Made by a program: the position numbers and the translations under genes. A stretch of 64,000 nucleotides of DNA from Nymphaea colorata. Its lineage: Eukaryota; Streptophyta; Magnoliopsida; Nymphaeales; Nymphaeaceae. The notes under the pieces are model-generated. The model had not been told where the DNA came from. It saw only the letters and a program-made list of their open reading frames with translations, and did no database searches. Location: NCBI RefSeq assembly GCF_008831285.2, contig NC_045146.1, positions 23,515,703 to 23,579,702 of the forward strand, given 5' to 3'. Of this stretch, positions 1 to 12,000 are shown in pieces (the first letter of the stretch is position 1; every line of letters starts with the position of its first letter).

Positions 1-357
1 AAGTGATTTTAATGAGTAGAGCCTGATCTATTATCCAAGTCCTTTACTACTTTTCCTATGTTGAACCACTATTAAGACCTGGTGACACTACCTCATAGAC
101 ATATCCAGTTCCAAACTTCCCAATTCAGGGAAAGATGCAACAGACTGACATAATAGATGCATGCCATGTTACATGTAAGGCTATGTCAAAGATTTTGGTT
201 TCGAAAGGAGACATGTCAAGGTTTGGATATTGTTATGTACTAACAAAAAAGACAAGCAACAGACATTTGGCCTTGTGTTGAGTTGCCATCTTTTTTGTTG
301 TATTATTTGAAATTGAGCATTGTTGACAAACTATGTTTCTATGAACTTGTTCCACAG
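1..357 (+). other. Intron of the formin gene (5' part cut by window)
   Basis: I see no reading frame here that continues the formin. The stretch is AT-rich and ends in a normal acceptor, ttccacag, at 350-357, directly before the first visible exon. The upstream exons, including the N-terminal and proline-rich FH1 parts, must lie to the left of the window. Confidence 0.6.
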
Positions 358-3300
358 GTTGACTTGCGAAGGGCAAATAACTGTGAAATAATGCTTACCA
401 AGATTAAGATGCCCTTGTCAGAGATGATGGTGAGTATTCATCAGATGTTCATGATGCTTATATACTATTGTTAGTGCAATTCATGTGCTGGTACTGTCAG
501 TGCAATTTGGCTTATCATTGTGAGTGTTTAAGTACATGTTCATTATCTCTGCTTCTCATAAATTTTCATTTCTAATCGCTCCTATGATGTTGTGAACTTT
601 AGAGTTTTACTGGAATTCTTGCTCCTATGACCTCACTACCACAATTTAGCATGTCATTGGAACACTTTGACTAATCCTTAAAGCTATGTTGATGGTACTG
701 CATGATTACTTTCTGGTATTTTTATCTTAAAAGAAGCTTATACTAAAACTTTCTAGTTTCTACTTTAGATTTTCTGTATAACCTGCTTGCTTTGCCTTTG
801 GTGTTCCTCATCTATTTGAATCCAAACTTTTGAAATGCTCAACAATGCAGCTTTCAGTTGAAATTTTTCTTGAAAAGATTATTTTTTAATTGTATTGAGG
901 GATCTTCTTCTGCTACCATAATGGGCTCATGACTTGTTATGTTACTCTCTTTTCACATTGTCTTCTAAGTTCTTTGTCTTTGTTTTTTTTTTCCTCCTTT
1001 TAAACTTCTCTAGAACAAGGCATTATTTTAACCTTTGTGATGCTTGGTAGGGTATTGTTTATTTAATATTATTATTAGTTTCCCCCTTAATGATAAGGTC
1101 CAAGAGCTTTTCCTTTTCAACATTGTTAGTTGTTGCTGTTTGATGCCGTGTTAAGCTTTTCATCTGTGAACAATGTGAAAGAACGTGGATGTAGTTGTAC
1201 TTGCAATGATCCCTCTTTTTCTCATTCTTTTTGCCTTTTTGTTTTGAAAAGTGGATCTACTATTGGATCTACGATCCAACCACATGGACTAAAAATTATT
1301 ATCCATCCATATATGGAAGACACAAAACTCTTTGACACAATAACCAAGTATTGACTGCTTGGGTACCTCTATTTGTATAATTAATTTAATATTTCATCAA
1401 TCATTTTTTATTTCTCTAGGAAATATTTTCATACACTGTGGTTTGATGAACCTTTACAAGCCATAAGTGTTTACAATTACATAACTAACATATTTGATGT
1501 CCTCTTCAGAATGCAGTATTATCTTTGGATGCATCAGTATTGGACATTGATCAAGTGGAGAATCTCATTAAGTTTTGTCCAACAAAAGAAGAAATGGAGA
1601 TGTTGAAGGTATTTCCTTTGAACTAGGTTATGGGGAGTCTAATTTTTTTGCACACCTTAGTAACGGATAGCTTGTTAGTTATTTTAGTTGTGCTGTCTTT
1701 TCTTTGAGTTTACTATTCTGCCAATTCTGCCAAAAAATTTTATATTTTTTCATGAATTGCCGTTTTTTAGTAAATCTTCAATTTTGAAAGATAAAAGGCC
1801 CTTGTTAAAGTTTACACTGAATGGGGATTCCTTTAAAGATCATTAATAGTCATATTTGATTGCCCCACGTTCAGGATAACTGATCTATACTGTCAACCAT
1901 GCAAAAACTGTTCCTGAAGTTGGAAACAAGCATCTTATGTTTCATTAATAGAGTTAACTTATTCAGAATCAGTTTCAGTGTTTGATTTCAAAGGGTGTTT
2001 TACTCAAATCCTCGTTGAGGGATTCACAGCACCCACCACAATTGCCACAATTTTCCCTGTCTGCCCACTTCTGTAGAGCAGGTTTTCCAGATTACATATT
2101 CCCAGATCATCCTGGTTGACAAGTAGGCATACACATGAAGACAGAACATTTTATCTTTTGGATGAAATTTCTGTAGTTCTAGCTCATCTTTGAGGTACCT
2201 TTTATTTTATATTGTCAGCCCAGGTGGTGTCTTGATTATATATGCTGGTCTCTGAAACCCTTGCATCATCTGTCTGCTTTTTCCTGTTTGTTCATGGATT
2301 ACTAGCTCACTGCTTCCTGCTTCTTTTGGATTTCGGTTATTCATCAACTATAATTAAATTTGTTTATTAGGATGACGCTCCTATGTCTAACACAACGAGC
2401 CAGTTGTCTTTATACAGCATCATGAGTTCATTGTTTATTAGAGGTAGGTACATTTATTACATTGTTGAATTTTATTCATTGCAAACATGTTATGTTGCAG
2501 AACTATGGTGGAGACAAAGAAATGTTAGGAAAGTGTGAGCAGGTATTCTTTTTTTTTGAAAATTTGTCAGTAGCTTCAAATTTATGCTGTTACTAACTGA
2601 GTTGTTGTTGAACTTTGGAAGTTTTTCCTTGAGTTGATGAAGGTTCCCCGTGTGGAGTCCAAACTAAGAGTGTTTTCATTCAGAATTACATTCTCTGCAC
2701 AGGTTTATGTTAAAAAAATCTACAGTTTTTTCCCCTTTCTGCTATATAAATTATATTTCATTAGAAATTTCTTGAAAATTTGCAGGTTAATGAACTACAG
2801 AACAATTTGAACACAATTAAGAATGCTTCTAAAGAGGTACTTGTTTGAATTGTGAAACACAAAGTCAGTGGTGTTGGCTCTGAAATACTGATACAATTAC
2901 TGGCTCCAACATAACTTTTCTCTAGGTCAAAGAATCTGTAAAGCTGAGAAGTATAATGCAAACGATTCTTTCACTAGGAAATGCATTGAATCAGGGGACA
3001 GCACGAGGTATGGACGTGGGGTAGAATTTGTCAAGGCTTCAGTAGTACTTGAATTCTTATTCTTCTCTGCTATTTGACATGGTTTGTGCAGGTTCTGCTA
3101 TAGGATTTAAACTAGACAGCCTTCTTAAGTTGACAGATACTCGTGCACGAAATAGTAAAATGACTTTGATGCATTATCTCTGTAAGGTAGTTGTCTTTGC
3201 TACTCTCTTAAAGCAGAATTTAATTTTGTAATGTTGTGCTTACAGTTTCATTCACCCTAGGTTGCTGTTGATTCTTTCTTTCTCTTTGGCGCTATGTTAG

Positions 3301-6226
3301 TGATCTTTGGTTACTTCTTTCTCTTTTGCACTTTATCAGAAAAGTTGCTTTGAAAAATATGTTCTGTTATATGGGCCAGTAATAACATAAGACTAGTTTG
3401 AAGCACTCATTTGGTGGCTATTGATAATTTCCTTGTCTTGAATTCTAGTTTGTGCAGCCACATTCCTGATGGTTCATATGAAATATGCCTGTGTCAAGCG
3501 ATTTTCATTGTTTTCTTGGACATGATCCTATGAACAGGATCTGTTGCAGAGATACATATGTGAAGTTTAATCGTTGTTTGGGCATGAAAACTTAAAGAAC
3601 TGTTCTGTGAACACATTATAGCTGACTTTATAATGGAACTGGCAGTCAGAGATTTAGATGGGGCAAGGTGGTATTTTGATTTTGCTGATCATCATGATGA
3701 CAATATGTATGGATATTAATCATATACATTGGAATTTTTTTTGGACCATTCTCTTAATTTCCTAATAAGAATAAAAGCTTTTTAGTTTTCGCGGATCTTT
3801 GCAGTGTATGCCTATAAACTGTTTCAGAAACTTTTGAGACCAAAAGAAAAAGAAAATGATGTTTACTTGCCAAAGTCAGTCAGTCCCTAGTATTTCTCCT
3901 TATGGGAGTCCCTAGTATTTCTCCATATGTATGATGTTTTCTCTTATTGATGTCAACTTTTTCTGGTCTTTTCCTCTTGTGGTGTTTTTAGTTTAAGCCT
4001 GTATTGTGACTAAATAAAGCTTAAATATGTCGCTATGCCTCTCTTGCCTGAATACTGTACCTTTTTTTTTGTGATGTTTATTGTTATGTTTGATACCTTC
4101 ACTGTTAATTTTTTCAGGTGCTTGCTGAGCAAATGGCTGAATTACTAGACTTCGACAAGGACCTTGTTCATTTAGAAGCTGCATCTAAGGTTTTTTTATG
4201 TTTTATAAACATGCAACTGACCTTTTCATACCCTAGATCGCATCTTGTATTCCTATTGTTGTTGACGTCATTCATGACTTTTCTGAGGTAACTTTTTAGA
4301 TCCAACTGAAATCCTTGGCGGAAGAAATGCAAGCTGTGAGTAAAGGACTTGAAAAGGTTGAGCAGGAACTTGCTGCATCAGAAAATGATGGTCCTATCTC
4401 TACCGGTTTCCGAAAAGTAAGCACCCAAAATCATGGGAATTAGTTTCTTCGTAGTATTTCAATGTGTTGGTCTTCTTACAGTTCTTTGTTTTCCTTACAA
4501 CCTAGATTTTTATGTTTCAGTAGTTGGTTACTGAGTTTCTTTTCTTTCAGCCTAACCTTCTAATTCTAGTTCAATATGGCTAATTAATCAGCTGGAATCC
4601 AACAGGCTCCAGTTATACAGAGTTTTTCCTTGTCAAGGTCATATAAAACAGTTTTTCTCTCAGGTAAAATTTATTTTAGCAAGATCATGATTGGGGTTTA
4701 TTATTGTCTAGAACTAAGTTAGATGGGTACTTCAGTAAGGTCCACGTAACTGTGTTGCCGTATCCGTACCCAAAGTGGATACTTGGACACATTTGGGTAC
4801 ATTTTAGCTCAAAGCTGATTCAAAGTTTAAACTACTTAATTTTACTTGATTAATTTTTGCTAACTCTGTTTTCATTTTGTTTTTTAGAGTATTGTTCATT
4901 AACATGTAATGGTTTTATTTATAAATTATATCACTTATTTATTTAAATATTAATTTCATTTTGACTTTTTTGTGCTATTTTACATATATACATATTTATA
5001 TATCCTGCTGTGTTCCCGCGCCCACATTTTTTAAAGTTACCATATTGTACCCATACTTCCGTACCTGAATCGTACCCGTGCCCATGTGACTTAAATGTAG
5101 AAGTGGCTCTGTCAAATAATGATTAGCTTACCAGTCTCACCTGCTAGCATGGTCTGATAGAAAGAACACTTCTTTAAATTCAGTAAGTAATTTAAATGAG
5201 TCTGAATGATATCCTGTTGGATCAGAGGATTATAATTATTGGTCACAGGATCATTAGCGGTTAATCCTTGCATTCTGGATGCAATATTTCTCCCTTAGCA
5301 TAAAGGTATGAGTCAAGGTATTAAATGCATGTACCTGCAGCTTGCTTGTGGAATTATTCCATACTTTTATGCGTGATACATGCAAAGAAGTAACTAGTTC
5401 ATATTTCATGTCAACCGCAGGCTACTGAATTTGGTAGTGACAATTTGTCCATCATTTTATCTTCAGGCTTTGAAAGGATTTCTTGATTCTGCTGAGGCTA
5501 GCGTGAGGGCCTTGACATCTTTGTATTCTGAAGTGGTAGGTACCTTCTCCTGTGGTAATGCAAGATATAATAAACTTCAGTTCTAACCATAAGGATAATG
5601 TTTGGATAATAGGGAAGGAGTGCAGACTCAGTTGCCCAGTATTTTGGGGAAGATCCAGCTCGTTGTCCTTTTGAACAAGGTAAGTTCTTTTCTCTTTTGA
5701 TGGCTATTTCCTTTTACTTTGGTCTGTACGTCACTGCATTGGTATAGAAATATGATCTTCATGTGCAACATAGGGATAGAGACCCATGTTTCTGAATTCT
5801 GTTCAAGAGATTAAGACCAAGGCCTTCTTGTGCACCCTTAAGTGCCATGCTAGCAAGCAGGCCTAGTCTTGTTTTTTGTGTCACTTTTCGTAAAGTCGTA
5901 TTTCTATGTTCTTCCAAAGTCAGCATTTACAATGTTTAAAACTTAAAGTAGCTTTTGACCCAAATTTGTAATACAATGTATTGTTCTTGGACGATTGTGT
6001 ACCTGTGCATGTGAAATTAATCAGCGTATTCTTTTTGGGCCTTGTGGCAGTGACAACAACATTGGTGCTCTTTATGAATTTGTTCAATAAATGCCGTGAG
6101 GAGAATGCCAAACAAGCGGAAGCGGAAAAGAAAAAGCTAGAAAAGGAAAGCATGAAAGAGAAGATCAACCAATCTACAAAAGTAGACGTTGAGAAGTCCA
6201 GAGTGAACTCCACTATGAGAATATGA
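358..6226 (+). CDS. Class II formin-like protein, C-terminal half of FH2 domain (5' partial)
   Basis: Formins nucleate and processively elongate actin filaments through the FH2 domain. Twelve coding exons join in one frame: 358-429, 1510-1608, 2501-2542, 2622-2702, 2786-2836, 2926-3007, 3092-3186, 4118-4189, 4300-4416, 5467-5535, 5613-5679 and 6051-6226. All have GT-AG borders and together they give 340 residues plus a TGA stop. FH2 hallmarks are visible: VENLIKFCPTKEEMEMLK, FFLELMKVPRVESKLRVF, the signature LGNALNQGTARG followed by GFKLDSLLKLTDTRARNSKM, and FGEDPARCPFEQ near the end. The tail is a charged KCREENAKQAEAEKKKLEKE helix. The LGKCEQFFLEL and QLKSLAEEMQ wording matches plant class II formins (FH13/FH18/FH20 type), which carry an N-terminal PTEN-like domain; that part is outside the window. 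The family call is firm, the exact paralogue is not known. Confidence 0.93.
4735..5095. repeat. Decayed dispersed repeat in a formin intron
   Basis: This stretch sits in the long intron between the exons at 4300-4416 and 5467-5535. Both ends carry related motifs built on GTACCC: tatccgtacccaaag and tttgggtac near 4758-4800, and gtacccatacttccgtacc then cgtacccgtgccc near 5045-5090. An AT-rich core lies between them. Such GTACCC-rich ends recur in plant dispersed repeats. I could not define clean terminal repeats or a target duplication. Confidence 0.3.
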
Positions 6227-9074
6227 TCAATATGGCTGGCATCTGAATATCACATACACGAGAACAATGAGCTGAAGGAATCCATGCGGACACTCAATTG
6301 TACTATTGCCTCAATGCTAAAGTCAGTAAATTCTTTCAGATTCAAACTACAGTTCAGACGGATCAGATGTTATACTGGCAATGAACAAGCTTCTTTGTGG
6401 TGAACAGTTGTGGTTTGGATCCAAAATGTGGAGGGGTTGCATATACTGAACCTGATGCAAAATTCGTTTCCAGGTGTTCTCTCCAGCTGTTCCTTTAAAC
6501 CATATAATTTGTCTTGTGCAGTCATAATGCAATTCGTTTGCTGTTTATGACAGTGTAGGATTTTATGAGATCCCATCCGCAAGTTTACAAACTTTGGTTC
6601 GAATCAATTGCTACTCCCATGGAAGTAAATGAACTCGTTTAGACTTGTCTAAGACTGACTATGGAACCTTGTTGGTTAAGAAAGTAGTGAAAGACATGTT
6701 AAGGTATTAACTAGGAATTCGTGTGCTACATTTTTGTTGGGCTTGGGTTTTCCTCAGTTTGTTCCATGTTATTGCTGTGTTTCTTGTCTAGATACCTTTG
6801 TTTTTTTCAGGAAAAGAAGTTGATTACACTATGCTGAAATTGCTATGTTTTTGTAATATCCTTGGGGGTTTGGCTTATCGGCTTTTTTTTTTTTCGTCCA
6901 CTCAAATAATGACTGCAGAGATTGTAATGCTTTGCTCCTTTTCAAGTGCTTAATGCGTAACCAACCTTATGTGAGTTACCAAGTGGACCTGGTGACTCAT
7001 CAAGTATATTGTTCTTGAGCTTGCTACGTTGATCCTTTCTAAGGAAAAATATTTGTTTGAACTTTGAACTAGGCCCAGCTGAAGTTCATTAGTAAAAATA
7101 AAAGATGTTAGGACGGTAATATATTTATTCTTGAATGAAAGTAAATTAAGAAGCGTTCTTGTTTTGCAGGTCAAGCAGTCTTCCTATATGCAAGCAGAAG
7201 ATTTCTACACGAGGGATCAACTACTTTATAAATCACAGAAAGCGAGAACGAAGGAAAATCTTTTTGTATAATATCAGAAGCAGTCAGCGTTTTGTACAGG
7301 ATAAATTTAGGTACAGTTTGGCACGATTCATCTGTAACATATTGCATCTTGCCTGAATCCAGGCCACTAATTTTTTTTTTCTCTGGAAAGAATAGTTCCC
7401 TTTTTATATTCAAGTGAAAGTGATAGGTAGTCGATGGCATTGTCGACGCCACTTTTTATCATTGTATAATAACCTCAATTTTCCTGCATTTTCCTAATTG
7501 TATTCCTTGTACATTTGTTTCTCGTGTTTCTCGTGGTAAAGAAGTGCTAAATGCCCTCGAGACTGGTGTTCGTCTTCTTTTTGCCTGTTGTTTTTACTCA
7601 AGGGGCAGTTCAGGCTGCTAATTTGGTTAGTGTCGACCCGCTCTTGAATTACCTGAAGGTGCGGTTCGACCGAGAGGAGCAGAGGCTTATCTATGTAATT
7701 ACGTTGTTGCCTTTGGGTCGAGCACTCTCTTTTCTTTGTCCAAGACTTTCCGTCTGACCAACCAAGACAGACTTCTGACCAACCCGCCAAGGGTTTTGAG
7801 GCTGGACCAGGTACGAAGAATGAATCTATGTCTGTGCATGGAAGTAGCTGGCCTAGGCCACTAACTTTTTGAGCGCAGTGGGGGTTGGTTCCGATTCGAC
7901 AAGGGTAGAATGCCTGGTCGTTGGTATACGGATGACCAAAAACGCTGCGTTTCCTTCGTTCTATCACCAAAAGCGTGTGGGAAAATACTAGAGATGCAGC
8001 GTCTGTATATATATATATATATCTATATATATATTTGACAGGCTTCACAAAAAAAAGTGGATCTCACGTCACGATCTCCAAACGACTATCCAATAAAAGT
8101 AAGATTATCTGAAAAAGTAGGGGAAAGTGTTCTGTTCATAATTCATCTATATGCTACAATCAAACATGCCAGAAGTTCAGCAGCAAATTTCTAAAGCTGT
8201 CGTTGTCTTGAGCTGCTTGTTTCACAAGTCCCCAGGAATGTAAGTATGAGGTACACTAAGTGCGAGACTTTGCAAGTCAACTTCTCAATTTCGTTTCTTC
8301 ATAATATGGCTACGTCTACCTTGATCTGCCTTCTTTGGAAGCGAGACTCGGTCCATTTTTAGTATGTCATTTACACACTCCAATGCCTTCTGCAATATGA
8401 ATCTGTTGGCAGTAGTATGAGTTGTGGAAAAGACTGTTTACCCAGTGAAGCTCTTTTTCTCAATAGACGATGAAATTTGTCTTTTTATACTTCCTCTGTG
8501 TCCGTGTGCATGGAAGCTAGCTTGCAGACTGGCCTCTTTGGATTTGAACCTCGAATATTCAATTCTGTGAAGACTTGCAAAAGCACAGAATGATATTGCA
8601 TTAAAGAAAAAAAAAGACAAAAGGGAAGAATTAACAGAGCGAATGTTAACTTACAATTTATAAGGTTCTATAAGAAGATGAAAATTGATTATTACAGTCA
8701 GGCTATTGCTTGTAACCCATGTTCCTTTCCACGAAACCATACAATAGTTTGAACCATCAAGTAATACAGAAGCAGATGCAGTCGGTTTAAACCGTGAAAC
8801 TTCTAACGAGTTTGTACCAATTAGTAGCAAAATTGCATCTGCTAACTGTGTACATGTAAAAACTTATCCCTGATGCAACACCACGTACAGAACTATCAAC
8901 TTTCCCTAAGAACACACTATAGATCAACATTTTCATCGACACTCAACCAGCAAAAGTTGATTGTTCAGTATCTTCCAATCTCTTATATTGGCTTAAAGCA
9001 AGCAACTGGAGGCCCAAATATTTCTTCCTTCCATAAATACAGCCGCTGTCAAGATGTTCAGATGATCCGATTCG
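6227..9074. other. Spacer between convergent formin and NERD1-like genes, including both 3' UTRs
   Basis: No coding gene is supported here. The formin 3' UTR begins at 6227. A good acceptor, cttgttttgcag, at 7158-7169 could mark a spliced 3' UTR exon starting at 7170. A minus-strand open frame at 7494-8048 has no recognisable domain and its N-terminus is read from a (TA)n tract, so I do not call it. The NERD1-like 3' UTR runs leftward from 9074. A (TA)n microsatellite lies near 8004-8034. Confidence 0.6.
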
Positions 9075-12000
9075 TCACCTGTAGTCAGTTGGTGCCCTGG
9101 GTTTCCCTTTAGCCGATCCCATGTGCAATGAGATGAGAATTACAGCCATTACAACTATCAGGGAACCAATGAGTGTGCTAAAGAAGAGGACGCCTGGCTG
9201 CTGCATCTGCACAAAGCCATACACTCCACTTGCAGTCACAAGAATGATATCAGTGAGCCCGTCATTTGAAAAATCATCCAACACCAAAGCATGAGTAGGT
9301 GGAGCAGGCAGTTCTATGGATGCTAACTGGCTACCACCAGGGGATATCACCACGGCTTCTTGATCACCTGCAGCAAGAATCACCTCTTGGCCTCCGTGAA
9401 TGGTTAGTTTCATTGCTTTCAATGTGGGCACAATTATAGCATTCATCATGCCTGAGGGTGATGGGAGGTTAGACCACGTTGCGCCTGTCAAAAGCTGCCA
9501 TCTCCATATGGCACCATGACCATGCAAGCCCGGAGCATATGAGGTCACCTACACCAAAAAGAATCAGATTACAGCCGAATGAGATGCACTTTCCAGTAAA
9601 AATAAAATATTCCAGGAAGAATGTTAATTAATGAGCAGTTGCAGCATCATGCAAGAACTCATAAATACATAAGGCCTATCAAACAGATACATTAAGTTTT
9701 GCTTAGCTTACTTCTCCTCGGCTTGTTAAGAATACAACATCACCATGGCTTCCTTTCCGGTGCCTGTGACCATCCTTCTTGCCGATCAGAATAGGTGCTG
9801 CAACTTCCAGAGGCATTGGATCAGCAACATGGCCATAACTTCTAGCAAAATCTCCATGTTGGAAGAGATTGAAGGGGGAGTGGTGGCATATGGTGGCATT
9901 AAAGAGTACTTCTCGTACTGGAACACCAGATGTTGCAACTGCCCAACAAGGCCTAAGCACCTCCATAGATCCACTTACTACAGTTTGTTCAACTCCATTT
10001 CCACCAACAGCCTGTAGGACAAAACTAAATTACAAAATAGTTGTATCTACACCACCATCATTTATGAGGTTAAGATGAGGCTTCTTCCAAGTAGCAAGAG
10101 TTCAACCCTGTGCAGTTCATTAGTAGACAATGAAGGAGAAAGCTAACCACTAACAGAAGCATGATTGAACTCTGTCATTGTTGAATTTTGCCACTACCAA
10201 GGAATTTTTGAGAAAAAAAGCAGTATTTCTAATTGAGGCTCAGTGCTCAAAGTGTCACAGAGGAAAAAAGACAGAATCCCAGTAATTATTTGTGGTTCCA
10301 AAAATTATCTGCAGGAGAATTCAGGAAGGAGTCTGTATCATTAAGGCTATTAACATAGGAGCCAGATTGATGAGATTGATGATGGGTCACAATGGCACAA
10401 AAATAAGTCAACTGATCTAATAGGCATTAAACTTACAATCACTATCATCTGCAACTACACCGTGGAAAGGTCTTAGAGATGCCATTCTACCATCAGTTGT
10501 TCCAAGCAATAAAACTAGCAGTCATAAACAAGTTTCCAACTAAATGAAGGGTACCATTTGACAACCTCAAACCTAACCAAGTCAGGATTAATGATTCCAT
10601 ATACCTGTAATTTGAGATAAGGCTTCTCAAAGATGATACCCAACAACAGTTTAGCTTACTTCCCTGACTCATGAAAGGTATCGTCATCCAGCAACTAGAT
10701 TTACCTAAGAAGAATGTATCTGAAGCAAAATTTCCATTTACCTAGTTAATTTCAGAGTACTTTTGTTTTCCCAATTTACATTTAACACAAAATCTTGGCT
10801 TCAGATTCCTTATCAACTTCATCAATGCACGGATATGGAAGTGCAAACATAAGCACACATGCACACATGCAAACAGTGAGAACATGCCAGTCGACATTCT
10901 TTCGTCATAGCTATTTCACAGAAGTTACTTTCATTTACTATACTGATATTCAAAACACATAAACACATAAATGCACTGACATGGAAGCACACGCATAAAC
11001 ACACGTATGCACACATGCAGACAGTGAGAACATGCAAATCAACATTCTTTGTCACAGCTGTTTCACACAAGGTTGCTTTCATGTACTATATTGATATTCA
11101 GGAAGCCCTAAAACAGCAAGCTGTGATCAGATAATATTTGCATTCACAAAATTCTGTTGGCTTGCCATGTATCCTTTATATAGAATAAGCAACAGAAAAG
11201 GTGACATGCAACAGCCAACACAGTAGTGGTTTCACAAGGATAGATTTCATTCAAATTAGTAATTAGTTGTACACATGAAATCAAATGAGCACTCACTAGC
11301 CTACTCTCCCCCCAACCCACATGCATGCATGTACGTGAGCACACAAACATACATACAAAGACACATTAAAGTGCACACATCATGAGAACTTAAAGAATCA
11401 ATCTACCCTCCTCCTAAGAAAATATTCATGTTAATTTCTGCTTCATAGTTAACATTGACCATACAATTATCGCAATCAAGAGAGACATCATACAACTATA
11501 GCGCACTTCAGCATATATTCATTTCTGCATCGCAGGATATTATTTCATCCACAAAAGATAATCAACCTCCACAACAATCAATTTTAGAGCATTGGCAGCT
11601 AGACCATAGGACTGAATGACGCAACTCAGCACAGAGGAAAAAGTAATGTTTTAATGAACCGGAAATTTGATTAAATGGAAATTACAACTTATACAACATA
11701 GTCATTGTAAAGACAATTATCAAACAAGTGAAAAGATTTAAGCACCTGGACATGATCTAGAACACCATCTCCATTAATATCAGCATGAAGACCACCTTCA
11801 TGGAGATGAAGCTGCCATACATTAATAAAAGAGTATGCAAAATATGTTAGTTCAATAAAACAATAAGATAAGTCATGCATGTCAACCACACAATAAACTT
11901 ATACCATGACACAAGGTAAGAGATAATATCATCTTTGCGGAAAAATGAAAGCATGACTAACCTACAAATATGAGCAGTATTTCTGAAAATATAACAATTT

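Noticed and set aside
7494..8048. 184-codon open frame on the minus strand
   Set aside because: Its N-terminus is translated (TA)n repeat, no domain is visible and composition is not protein-like.
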